Shown one piece after another: positions 1 to 11,660 of a stretch of DNA of 64,000 nucleotides (its first letter is position 1; every line of letters starts with the position of its first letter). A program made the position numbers and the translations under genes. The stretch is from Mytilus galloprovincialis (Eukaryota > Mollusca > Bivalvia > Mytilida > Mytilidae): positions 12,804,441-12,868,440 of the forward strand of contig NC_134838.1 of assembly GCF_965363235.1 (NCBI RefSeq). Reading direction: 5' to 3'. A model generated the notes under the pieces. That model worked only from the letters and a program-made list of their open reading frames with translations. It made no database searches and was not told where the DNA came from.

Positions 1-1645
1 CTTAAACTTGTTCCAGCATGTAGCTGCCATGGATCAAGGGAACGTTTTACAAAAAACCCGGTTAAGTTATGACTTTTTGTTCAAAAGTATTGTTACTTTC
101 TTTAAAAGTCATTATTTATGAATTTTCGGGAATTTTCTTCCAAATATGTAAATTTCGAACCAAATTATCTCAAAAAGTAAGTCATGAAGGTACTTTTTTC
201 TTTTCATATTTGGAAAGTACACATTAAAATTGACCTACTATCAAAATTTTAGGAAAAAATCAACGAGGGATCTCTACTGTATCGTATGCCCTTAAGTGCA
301 ATGGTGTTTATTATAATCTCAAAGGTACAAGAAACGTGATAGGTTCAATGGCTGGTTAAGGTTAAGAATTAAGGTATATTATGGGATTCAGAAGAAGAAG
401 CGATGTCAACATTAAAAAAAAACATTCATAAGTGTATCAAGTGGTTTTAACTATAAATCTGACAATACTATGTGACCAGATTACTATTGAAAAAGAGAGA
501 CGAAAGATACCAAAAGGGATTACTGCCAAATTCAGAAGTCGTAAAACGAACTAAAACTGTCATGGCAACAAACGATAAACGAAATTATTTGTTACAATTA
601 TCAATAAATGCGTTCAAGATGAACACTGACAATTTGCGAATTTTGGAATCATGATCATAGATCGTAGCCATTCCTTTAATTGCAGGGGAGAAAATACGTT
701 GAAAAATCAAAATAGATATGTCCTTAGCTGTAACAGTACTCATTTTTTTCTCGTGTTTCAAAATATATTTTTTCACGATTAACGATGAAAAAATATAGTG
801 TGTGTCTTACACTTTCTGTATAGATGTGGGTTTAGTTCAACGTAATGTTCTTTCAGAGCCTGCAAAATGACAATCAAGAATAGATTAACGTGCTTCAGTT
901 CATATGAGGTTATTGTTTTCAGTTTTGTTTTCTATTTTGTATCGTTTATATCAATCATTTTTAAAAATATTGATAAAGATCACGGAATCATGTGACTCTG
1001 AATAAACATTTGTAATGTCACATCTTTATATTAAACCACTTTAAGGATAGGAAACAACAACGTACTTGCCTTAAAGTACACTGTTAAAATCAATGGCAAA
1101 TTTTAGGAAAGCTAGTTTAAAAGGATCCCCTTACAATAACAAGCTGTAAAAGTACGAACTAAGAACACGGACACTTTAGTGTGAACATTTTGGGTTGTGC
1201 AAGACTTGGCAGGCCTAAATGTCAAATTGAATAATATTAAACTGCATGTCATTACATAAACCAACAATGATCGTAAACTGGAAAAGAAGGATACACAATT
1301 CAAGACCTTCAGTCTCTTCACACTAGAAATAGCCAGATCGAGGTTTCCTTTGTAAAACATTTTGGTGCTGTTTTTCATGTCTTTCAAAGTTTAAGACTTT
1401 GAAGTCTAGTAACTTGATATTCAAGCAAAACCAGAAATATATTTCCAAATTGTAAATACACTTAATTCGAACAAATTACAAAGAACTATTGAAAAAAGAA
1501 GATCACATGTGAAAGTGGACGGATCTTTCATTCCAAGCTTAAAATACAGAGGATAAGTATTGTGTAGGCTCTTGACAACATACAATACTGTAAAACAGTA
1601 ACTGTTTAGACATAGATAAATTCCTTATAGTTTATAAAGACCTAC
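1..1645. other. No gene recognised; possible intron or downstream part of the gene starting at 1,801
   Basis: AT-rich sequence with no reading frame that I recognise. If the exon at 1,646-1,801 is real, this stretch is its first intron and may hide later exons, but no acceptor followed by a conserved reading frame stands out. A 91-codon minus-strand frame at 1,112-1,387 has no recognisable domain and no good splice borders. Confidence 0.4.
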
Positions 1646-1801
1646 CTGGGGTGTTACGAGATCTGCTGGGTTTTCATATTCCAATCCGATATTATCTGGC
1701 TTAAATTCTTGAACCAAACTTTCACAACACCTGTTGTGGTCAGTTGACATACTTCTCTCCTCTTCCATCCTTCCACGAACGTCACTACCATATTTTGTCA
1801 T
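1646..1801 (-). CDS. Candidate first coding exon of an unidentified gene (partial)
   Basis: On the minus strand an ATG at 1,801-1,799 opens 52 codons that end in phase 0 at a consensus donor (CAG followed by GTAGGT, 1,645-1,640). The peptide begins MTKYGSDVRGR and ends NPADLVTPQ. It is acidic and polar and its codon use looks coding, unlike the AT-rich surroundings. The sequence upstream has locally more CpG (about 1,880-1,960), as in a promoter or 5' UTR. A second ATG 4 bases upstream opens a 6-codon frame that overlaps the main start out of frame, so it could act as a small upstream ORF. I do not recognise the family, and no later exon can be assigned inside the window. It is either the start of a gene that continues left of the window or a chance open frame with a good donor. 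Confidence 0.4.
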
Positions 1802-3120
1802 ACATTTTATTATACAATATTTCCGAATGATATGTACAGTATTACTTTGATTTTAAATTGTCTTTTCCATTTTGTAAATAGTCGATAAAACACATAGCCG
1901 CTCCATACAATGGTGTACGTTATCGTCTGCGACAGCTGTCCCCGCACACAATGATTTGATGTGGGAAATTGAGATATTGATTTGAAGTAATCCGAGTAAA
2001 ACCAATTGTAATTATTTCAATGTTTTGTTTTAAATGAATATATATTTGATTTAGACTTGTGTTATGATATATCTTGCATCTTTGTATAATTTGTATTTAG
2101 ATCGTCACTAAATATTTATAGATCGATGTAACGTCACTTAATTTTCTGTTGTCGGTGTTCCGTTTTATGAGCACATTTCATTCATGGCAAAAATAATAAA
2201 ATATGAATAAATTCTACCATTGCTACGATGTTTTAGTTGTCTCATAATTAATATTCAATTTACATCACTATTTTATAAAACTAAAATTTCTTTCGCAGTT
2301 TGAATTTAGGCTAATAGTTGTCAAGTTTTATTTAAAGTATTGGTGTTTTTTTTTTCATTTTCGTCATTTTTTTTTAAAGCTTTACACTCCAAAAGATTGG
2401 TACAAATGGGTATCCATCATCGCCGTCCATTATGCTTTGATTGAAGATTGCATATATGATTCGTGAATTGCTCTGTACTTCCAATATGATATTACAATAT
2501 ATAATTTACAAGAAGACTACGTACATTGCTGAATTTCAAAATTTTGTTTTTTAAATTTTCACATCTGGAGACGAGTAAAAAATACACATGCACAATTACA
2601 GAAAACCGAATTGAAATTAGCAAAGTTTATTTCAACTAAAGAGCATGAAAACGAGTTAAAACAAGAGTCTTAGGAACAAGAGTCAGCCTGAGAGTTCTTT
2701 GATTCGATCGATAGATAGCGGAGGTACATTGATTGCGTAATGAAAAATCTTTTCGTTCTGAATCTTATTGAAACGATATTTCATCTAAATTACTTAAAGG
2801 TTGCAATCTCTGAAGAAGTATTGTATTGTGAGTAGTGTAAAATTGGGCATAGTCACGCGACCGTCGACAGAAACTCAGGCGACTCAGCTCTTATTGAGGC
2901 AGTCATGAATGTACTACAAGTGGTCAATGTGTACCACTTCAATACAATATATCTAGACAACATAATAACCATCTTCAAACATGTACCTTAGCTTCTTATT
3001 TATATATTTTTGCTATTTGCGGAAAGAAATAAGACATTATAAGCTTATATTCAAAGTTTGAAGATCTTTTATGTAACCCAAACATACAGAGACAGAAATA
3101 TGACAGTTGTTAACCATTCG
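1802..3120. other. Putative 5' flank, otherwise nothing recognised
   Basis: The part next to 1,801 (about 1,880-1,960) has more CpG than its surroundings and could hold the promoter of the candidate minus-strand exon. The rest is AT-rich with no open frame, inverted repeat or tandem array that I can support. Confidence 0.35.
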
Positions 3121-4860
3121 TTTGATGTGTTTTAGTTTCGATTATGCCAGTCAATTAGGGACTTTCCGTTTGATTTTCCTCGGAGTATCATATATTTGTG
3201 ATTTTACTTTTTTCTTACCCATTCAAGAATACAGAGGTTGTTGATGATTTACCCTCCTTGCATATATCGTTGTTCCAGCAGATAAAGCCTCAAATAATAT
3301 TCGTATGTAAAACATAACTTGCAATGTCTCAGAAAAGAGCTTGGAATCAAAATCACAACTGCTGATCCTTCGTATTCTATAACATAATTTACATAGGATG
3401 AAATTTTACAAAATCACCTGTCTTTCTTTCTTTTTGGTATTAACATCGAAGAAATCGAAGGAATTCTACCGTCATTATACTGGATACCAAAACTTCACAA
3501 ATATCCATATGAAGAACGATACATAGCTGGGTAATCAAGATGCTCGACCAGTGAACATCGTTTTAACGTGCTGACTACCATTCTTTTTACAGTAAAAGAT
3601 GGCCTTCAAAAATATTGTGATAAGATATATATTCAACTAGTGGTGTCAATGAATCAGATGTTGATTCTCAAAAAACTAAATATCTACTGCTAAATCTTAT
3701 ATCACAATCTCTGCAATTTTGCAGCAACATTAGAACCTTTGATTTTCCTACGCTTTACACTACTATTTCCCATGCTCAATTGGAAGGAAAGATCGACTTC
3801 ACCATCTCATTAAATAGAGCTTTTTGTATAAAAAAAAAATGGGAATCGTAGATAACCTATATCGTTTTGGGTTATACTAGTTCTTATTTTGTGAAGAACC
3901 ACACTGATTCTATCAGTGAAAACACTGAAGATGATAATATCAAAATGCTGGACTTTTTAATTGACAATATTTGTAAATATGAGTTTAGAGGATTGGTATT
4001 TCATCAGGCAGTCGGTAATCCAATCACTACTAATTGTGCGCCACTTCTGATCGATTAGTTTTTGTATCCATATTAAGTAGAATTAATTCACAACCTTCCT
4101 AAAGACAAAAAGGATAAGCACATTGCGAAATTCTTTTATTTTACTTTCAGATGTATCGATGATGTCCTATCACTGAATAACCCATATGTCAGTCAGTGCA
4201 TGCATCTCATATATCCCAGTAAACTTAAAATTGAAGATATTACTGATTCTAGAAGGACTGCTTCCTACCTTTATCTTTTATTCAATATTGACACAGATTG
4301 ACGGCTTCACACTTAGATCTTTAAGAAACGGGCTGATTTCATCTTCCCAATTATCAATATACCATTTCCCAGCAATAACATATCTTCTGTACCGTCTTGT
4401 GGTGTTTACATATCGCAGTTGATACGTTATGGTCGTGCATTTTCCCACTATTCGGACTTCATATGAGGTTTAGATGTTACTGATGTACTATTATATTATT
4501 TATTTATGCTTTTCTCTGTGAGTAGTGTTTGTTTGTTCTGTCTTCCAGTCACGTCGTGTTGTCATTTTCGATATATTTTTTAACATTGCTATATGACCGG
4601 GAGGTTTTACGAGCCTTAAAACCAGGTCCAACCAACCATTTTTTCTTTAATTTCTTGTACTAAGTCAGGAATATGGCACTTGTTATCAAACATTCGGGTT
4701 CTATGTATGTTGGCGTTTGTTTTGGTTGCACTTCGGTTTTCTGTTGTTCCGTTGTTTTCCTCTTACAGTTGATGGGTTTCCCTCTGTTTTACTTTGTACA
4801 CCGGATTTGTTTTCTCTCAATCTTTTTTATTTTATGACTTTTAAACAGTGGTATACTACT
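3121..4860 (+). mobile_element. Decayed Penelope-like retroelement (reverse transcriptase remnant)
   Basis: Conceptual translation in shifting frames gives recognisable pieces of a Penelope-like reverse transcriptase in the right order. These are VVPADKASNN at about 3,270, LPSLYWIPKLHK at about 3,460-3,500, TNCAPLL at about 4,030-4,055, a degraded catalytic box CIDDVLSLNN at about 4,150-4,180 (the family has Tyr-Ile-Asp-Asp), and GVYISQLIRYGRAF near 4,400-4,440. Several stops and frameshifts separate them, so this is a pseudogene. The 3' part (about 4,500-4,860) resembles the non-coding tail usually seen with such copies in bivalves. An upstream piece at 3,158-3,230 recurs near 18,273 and 63,398. 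The assignment to Penelope-like elements rests on recognition of these motifs; another RT class carrying the same boxes is possible. Confidence 0.65.
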
Positions 4861-5025
4861 ATTGCCTTAACATAAAGTATTAACATAAATCGAATTATGT
4901 ACAAATGTATAATCATAAATATTTAAAAATATTCGTAATATGATTAATGAATACATGTATATGTGAACATTTGTGTGTAGATATTAATCTTATAATATTA
5001 AGGTATAACATAAATTGTTTACATA

Positions 5026-5144
5026 GAGATTAATGCATGGCCTTTTCCTTATCGGCCCGGATATCATCCCGATATAGTCGAGATGCTGATATGGATCGAG
5101 GGATGATACCCGGGCCGATAGGGAAAAGGCCATGTATTAATCGC
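5026..5144. repeat. Foldback inverted repeat, 45-bp arms
   Basis: The left arm (5,026-5,070) and right arm (5,100-5,144) are near-perfect reverse complements around a loop of about 29 bases. The matched core reads CATGGCCTTTTCC then TATCGGCCCGG. No target duplication is evident. It is probably a miniature foldback element. Confidence 0.75.
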
Positions 5145-5750
5145 TTTATCATATACTTCTAACAATTGTATTATGCATGGCAAATTAAAAAAAAAAAAAA
5201 AAAAAAATAACTAAAACAGTCAAAAACTTTATATAAAAGTTAAATAATGAATCCAACAAATACACTATAATTGCCCAACAATAACATCACTACCTCCATA
5301 TTTATTTATGTTACTATTTCCTATAGAGGCATTTTGAAACATTGAAAATTTGGAAGAGTTTTATGATCATTATTACTCCATGTTTGTTGTACTATGGAAT
5401 GATTCATAATTGTCAATGGCATTTGTTAGCAAGTACAAAACTATCCCCACAAAAGTTACTGTAAATTTTGACGTCGTTGTAAAAAATATCTGACGTCACA
5501 ATGGAAAAGTAAACAACAGATACCGGAATAACTTGCACGAGAGGCACTATTATGGGTTTTGTGCAAAAGATGCCCCTGATATGGGTTATCAGCCTGGGTG
5601 GAAAATTATGGCTTGAGTACTTCTGCTCATTACACATATGCAAAAGCTATCATATCAATGCTAAGTATATGATAAATAGCTATATACTCAATTATATTAA
5701 TCTATATGCATGATATGGATATAATTAAATAGAATTATGTATGCATAAAT
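5145..5750. other. Non-coding; poly-A tract, no gene seen
   Basis: Holds a run of more than 20 A residues near 5,187-5,207. A 76-codon minus-strand frame at 5,413-5,643 shows no recognisable family. Confidence 0.4.
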
Positions 5751-5975
5751 GAGGGCCCTCATGGGGTTTTTGATTATGTGATTACTTGGCCGTTTTTTTA
5801 ATGATTATTTGATTATTAAGCCAAATATTTCATGATTATTTGATTACCTAGGACTGTATTTTTAGTTTATGATTATTTGATTACTAAAGATAAGCAAATA
5901 TTTAATGATTATGTGATTATATTGGCAAAAAAATGGTGATTATGTGATTACTAGGACCCCCCCATGAGGGGCCTC
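5751..5975. mobile_element. 225-bp MITE with inverted ends and ATAAAT duplication
   Basis: The left end GAGGGCCCTCATGGGG and the reverse complement of the right end (GAGGCCCCTCATGGGG) are inverted repeats. The direct repeat ATAAAT flanks both sides (5,745-5,750 and 5,976-5,981), which reads as a target-site duplication. The interior has several diverged copies of TGATTATNTGATTA. It has no coding capacity. Confidence 0.75.
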
Positions 5976-6899
5976 ATAAATCGAATTATGTCTTTAACTT
6001 ATATTGGTCGAATTAAGATTATACATAAATCGATTTATGTGTATACCTAAATATTTAAGTTTAGTTACCATCTGACCCTATTGTAAATTTCTAGATGTGA
6101 GTAAAGGTCATATAAATTAGACCCTATCTGTATCCAAAATAGTTTTTTTTATCCTTCATTACAAGTTAAGATCAGCTAAGTACCTTGATTGAATGAATTA
6201 ACAAGACAGCAAGAAGAGGAGCACAATGGGTTCTCATAGGAATATAACAACTTGTTTACTGTGCTCTTTTACTTTCAGTTGTAGATTTTCACACTGTAGA
6301 AGGACAGGACAATATAAAGAAGTCAGCACTTACTCACACTTCATCTTGGTTTCTTTTTATCATTAAGTGATTGAGATCATTATAAATAATAATATATACC
6401 TATTGGTAGACGCAAAGATCTTGCTTTATAGCTATCATTGTACAAGTCAGAGTTAAACTTCTAAAGCAATACTTCTGTGTTTATAAAAAAATAACTTGCA
6501 ATGGTATGTTCATCATTGTTGAAGGCAATACAATGATCTATAGCTAGTTATTTAAAAAATCTTTGATGAACTGTTGTCTGTTTGGCAATCAAGACATCTT
6601 TGATATCCTTCTTTTTATATTACTGGTATAAAGGACAAAATGAGTAATACAAATTTTGATATACAACACTTTCAATTGTAGTTTTGTATGAATAATACTC
6701 TGACTTTGAATAAGAAATTATGAAACATTTGCACAAAAGGATTATTATTTCAAAGTTCCAACATTGTTCATGAAACTAGTCAACTAAACGCAGGGGATTC
6801 AAAATGGTTTCATAACAAAGAATATGGTTCACTAAGCTGTCAAGATTAAAAGTACAAATTAGACCAGGAAGAACATAACTCTATATTTGTTGTGATCTT
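5976..6899. other. No feature recognised
   Basis: AT-rich sequence without an open frame of note, a clear tandem array or an inverted repeat. Confidence 0.4.
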
Positions 6900-7790
6900 C
6901 TAACACTTAATAAAATTAAAAACCAATTGTTCAAAGAACAATTGAAGGTCTTTCAACCAATAAGGATCTATTTTGATATGAAAATATTAAGATTCAGTTG
7001 AAAATGTCAGTTGCTATGGCTTTATGATATGAAAATATGAATTTGGAGCAAAGGTCAAAATCTAGAACGTCCAATTAACCTATGACCTTGACCCCAATTT
7101 CAAGGTCATAAACCAAGGATCCCAAATCAAAAGACCCTAGGTCAGTAGTATGTATGGTTCATGAGTAATATCACTTTACGCATAATTCTAAATATAATAT
7201 AAGAGGGGCAAAAACTCCCGTTTATTGTCTACGCACCCTTCCAATCAAAAATTTTAAGTTACGACATGTCGCAACTAACAATTTAGTAAAAAGAATTTGT
7301 CGAAATCTTATAAAGTTAATGAGAATAAGTGAAAATAAGCCAAAATCAAAATTTAGAATTTGACCTTGACCTTTGACCTTGACCTAATTTTCATTTTTTT
7401 GGACCAAGGATCTTAAATCAAAAGACCCTAGGTCTCTAACACTTATAGTTTACCAGTTAGAAATGCATATCACTGATATCATATATAAAAGGGGGGATAA
7501 CTCTCATATGGAGTCTCCCGATGGCTTCGGTTGAAATGAAACAGAACATCCTAAGGATATAACGAGCAATTTGGAAAAAAAAATTTGTCGGTTTCTTATA
7601 CGGTTGCGAAGGAGTAGTGGCCACAAGAAAAACAGTGTTCGGGGAGATAACTCTTACAAGGTCAAGTTTTTTGTTACGCGGTGTCAGTTTCAGAAGCATA
7701 TTAACTGTTCGATATCATTTACCTTATATCTAAGCGATATCTTGTGAAACAAAAAAACAGCGAAGGAAAAAAAAGTTGGCGAAAGAAAAA
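6900..7790. repeat. Diverged tandem repeat, about 291-bp unit
   Basis: Two copies of a unit containing ACCTTGACC blocks followed by AAAAGACCCTAGGTC occur about 291 bases apart (the 15-mer is at 7,129 and 7,420). The second copy runs on into 7,490-7,700, where an 80-codon minus-strand frame is probably chance. The unit type is one I recognise as dispersed in bivalve genomes. Confidence 0.55.
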
Positions 7791-7919
7791 ACAAGAGTGC
7801 ACACACTGAAATGTCTCGCCTTCTATACTAATCATTGATATTATGTTGATAGTCCTAAGTATAAAGCTAAGCTTTATAACAACTGTACCATAAACTTAAC
7901 ATTAACCAAGATAACTAAA

Positions 7920-8720
7920 CAAAGACCAATGAACCTTGAAAATGAGGTCAAGGTCAGATGAACCATGCCAGGCAGACATGTACAGCTAACAATGCTTCTA
8001 TACAACATATATAGTTGACCTATTACTTATTGTTTAAGAAAAATAGACCAAAACACAAAAACTTAACACTGTGCAATGAACCGTGAAAATGAGGTCACGG
8101 TCAAATAAAACCTGCGCGACTGACATAAAGATCATAAAATATTTCCATACACCAAATATAGTTGACCTATGGCATATAGTATTAGATAAAAAGACCAAAA
8201 CTCAAAAACTTAACTTTGACCACTGAACCATGAAAATGAGGTCAAGGTCACATGACATCTGCCCGCTAGACATGTACACCTTACAATCATTCCATACAAC
8301 AAATATAGTAGACCTATTGCATATAGTATGAGAATAACAGACCAAAACACAAAAATCTAACTATAACCACTGAACCATGAAAATGAGGTCAAGGTCAGAT
8401 GACACCTGCCAGTTGGACATGTACACCTTACAGTCCTTCCATACACCGAATATATTAGCCCTATTGCTTATAGTATCTGAGATATGGACTTGACCACCAA
8501 AACTTAACCTTGTTCACTGATCCATGAAATGAGGTCGAGGTCAAGTGAAAACTGTCTTACAGACATGAGGACCTTGCAAGGTACGCACATATCAAATATA
8601 GTTATCCTATTACTTATAATAAGAGAGAATTCAACATTACAAAAAATTTGAACTTTTTTTTCAAGTGGTCACTGAACCATGAAAATGAGGTCAAGGACAT
8701 TGGACATGTGACTGACGGAA
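7920..8720. repeat. Tandem repeat, about 148-bp unit, six diverged copies
   Basis: The core CATGAAAATGAGGTCAAGGT recurs, with small changes, near 7,928, 8,078, 8,228, 8,376, 8,525 and 8,678. The spacing is close to 148 bases. Each unit also holds a GACATGTACACCTTACA-type block and a CAAATATAGT-type block. It is non-coding. Confidence 0.85.
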
Positions 8721-8804
8721 ACTTCGTAACATGAGGCATCTATATACAAAGTATGAAGCATCCAGTTCTTCCACCTTCTAAAATATAAAGCTTTTAAGAA
8801 GTTA

Positions 8805-8890
8805 GCTAACACCGCCGCCGTAGCCGCCGCCGCCGGATCACTATCCCTATGTCGAGCTTTCTGCAACAAAAGTTGCAGGCTCGACAAAAA
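8805..8890. repeat. CCG-rich run plus a terminal hairpin
   Basis: A CCGCCG run (8,811-8,836) is followed by a stem-loop. GTCGAGC and CTGCAAC pair with GTTGCAG and GCTCGAC at 8,851-8,885. The array of 148-bp units leads straight into it, so it may be the end of that element. ATG-to-stop frames here are chance. Confidence 0.6.
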
Positions 8891-8896
8891 AAAAAT

Positions 8897-9088
8897 AATA
8901 ATAATAATAATCAGAACAAACCCTATAGGTCTTTCACCTGAAAGGTTGAAAGACCTAATCATAATAATAATAATAATCAGAACAAACCCTATAGGTCTTT
9001 CACCTGAAAGGTTGAAAGACCTAATAATAATAATAATCAGAACAAACCCTATAGGTCTTTCACCTGAAAGGTTGAAAGACCTAATGAT
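8897..9088. repeat. Three tandem hairpin units (60-66 bp) separated by AAT runs
   Basis: Three nearly identical units begin with CAGAACAAACCCTATAGG at 8,912, 8,978 and 9,038. Each folds into a hairpin because AGGTCTTTCA pairs with TGAAAGACCT, with a short loop. The units are joined by (AAT)n runs of different lengths, which suggests slippage or unequal exchange at the AAT tracts. Confidence 0.85.
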
Positions 9089-11487
9089 AACACACGCAAA
9101 ATTATAATGTTAAAAAGTTTAAAATCAAGTTTAGCTGGAAAATACCTAGAATTGCACATGATGAGAACTGTGGTTACCTGACTGACTGGAAGCAGGATAC
9201 TTGTTTCAATCAAACATTATCAACTAAGATAATGACAACCATAAATATAGCCAAAATATATAGAATATTTAGTACTTTAATCATTTATTTCTAAAACTCA
9301 TGTGTTTCACAAGTGTCACATTTTATTTCTATGTTAACCATTTAAAGAAAGGTTATCTTATAGACCAGAAACATGTTCTTTTTTTTCAAAAAAAAATATA
9401 ACAAGAGAAACATTAGGGATAATCTTGAAAAAAGATTGTTATATATTCCTGCATAAAATGTAAAAATGCATATAATAGCTCTTATCAATTCATACAAAAT
9501 GATATGAGCTGTTTGGATTATTTTTAAAGACCATCTGTTGACTGTTGAGTTATGTATAGAAAGAACAACCATTGTTGTTTAAAACTTTCTGAGTACAATG
9601 ACAAGTGTCCATCAACAAAACATCCATCCTCTTCATTGGGATTTTTTTAGAATGCATAAAGATTGGTTTCAATTTGAAGTAATTTGGGTTTGAGTTATTT
9701 CCCTTGGCAGCCATGTTTGCTGTGTTTGCTGGCAAACTAAATTTAACATTTGGTACAAATATATGTCTGAAAAAAAATCCTTACTATACTGTATGACTCA
9801 AATTTGAAAGAACACATAAATTTAGAAAAGAAATTTTCTAAAGTGTAGAAAAATTTAGAAAACAACTTTTCTAAAGTCTAGCAGTCATTATACCAAGTTG
9901 CATATGACTGATTTATGAAGATTTTTGCACAATGACATCCAACATGGCAACAAAAGGGAATTAACTACAGCCCATATTGCATCAATCAAAAACTATCTAA
10001 TGAAATAAAACAAATAACTAATACAAGATTGTTTCAATGTTTACTGATATAATTATGTACAATAAAATGTATTAGTTTCAATTTACAAATAAAATTAATG
10101 ATTATATACATCTTCTTTTAAGATATCTACAGAGCTGTACAAACAAACAATAATATAATATCTTCACAAATCTAATTAAACAATCTTTTCAAGACATATC
10201 AATTTTAGTAACAAGATTGGTACTATGAACGAGACTGGGATACTAATTTTCTTGTTTTAGTGGGTGTAAGTTTACCACAACTTTGATATTCAATCAGTAA
10301 TACTTCTGAGTAAACTTATGCAAATCCTTCAAATCAAATATCCTGGAATCTCAATCCACAAAAATTAGTATCCACGAAAATAAAGGAATCCACACTACCT
10401 AAGGTTATACCCTTTATCAAAAATAGAACAACCTATTACATTTAATTTGGCATGATAGATGTTAAACTGTTTTGGTACTTTTTTTAAAAGACTTGTAACT
10501 AGAACTTCCAACAAAATCGTTTAAAAGATCACAAATTCTAACACCAGTTTCAATTGACATGGCAAAATGTATCATTTGCCCCATGAACTCTAAGAAACAT
10601 TATAATTTAACAAAGATAATTGGAAGTACACAATACACTCGGAGAGTGAAGATTTATTGAAATTGGATCAATGATCGAGTAAGAGCGTGGATGGTTTTAT
10701 AAACAGACCAAGTAACAAACAAAATAATTTTATGTCTTACTTCACCAAAAGGGGTATAAAGAAATCGTACTCTTTCAAAACAGAATCTAATTTTAGTAAC
10801 AGGAGATTCTAGTCAAGTATAAGATACAAATGTGGAGAGGTATAAATTCAAAGTAAATTATATTCATAAACATATAAAGAGACAGAGACAGAAGCAATCA
10901 TCTTGATTCATAATAAAAACAGAATATGAACTGCATAATCCAGACATAACCTGAACGGTACCATGACTTAAACTTTTAAAAGATACAAATGACATTGTTT
11001 ATTGGTTGAAGGGAAACATTATGGAATTTTGATATTAAAATAAAAATCATTAATAATTTAAAGATATGATTTGAAAATATACTACAAGATATCTTGTTGT
11101 TTTCCCCTGTTATATATTTTCATGTCTGTTAAACATAAAAAGAGTAAATAAAATTATATTTCTAACATAATAAAGTTTTAGGAGAAAATGTTTCTACCTG
11201 AGCAACCTGGCACAGATATCAAACAGTTTTTCACCAAATAATTTAATATTCAATTTTAGAGAATTTTTTTTTTTTTTTTAACTCAAACACTTAATTACTA
11301 TTCCCACTGATGCTACAAAAAATAGATATATAAAAATATAACTACTCAATCTTAGACAATAAGTTACTTGATAGTAAATTTTGTTTTGTTTTGAAATATA
11401 CATTTTACAAAAGATCCAACTTAAAAAAAATTAACGTAAAATGCATTCACAATTGAATTCAAACTTCATACTTTTTCAGATCAACTT
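9089..11487. other. Intergenic region downstream of POC1; one inverted-repeat element, otherwise nothing recognised
   Basis: Near 10,217-10,402 a short element has opposed ends sharing GGATACTAATTTT, a type common in bivalves. The remaining sequence is AT-rich. The frames at 9,342-9,572, 9,550-9,735 and 11,441-11,638 look like chance. Confidence 0.4.
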
Positions 11488-11493
11488 TTTATT
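11488..11493 (-). terminator. Candidate POC1 polyadenylation signal (AATAAA)
   Basis: TTTATT on the plus strand gives AATAAA on the POC1 strand, about 170 bases past the stop codon. The position fits a short 3' UTR, but the hexamer is common in such AT-rich DNA, so only transcript data would fix it. Confidence 0.35.
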
Positions 11494-11660
11494 TGAGATT
11501 ACAAAAAAAACCTACAAACTTCAACATAAAATCTTGTTACATGTGAAGTTGGTACATATCTATTTGACATTATACTATCAAATCTGTAGGTCCATTAGTC
11601 AAGTCATTGCTATTTGGCATAAATCTTGTTACGGGTGACAGTAGCACATATCATGGCGAA

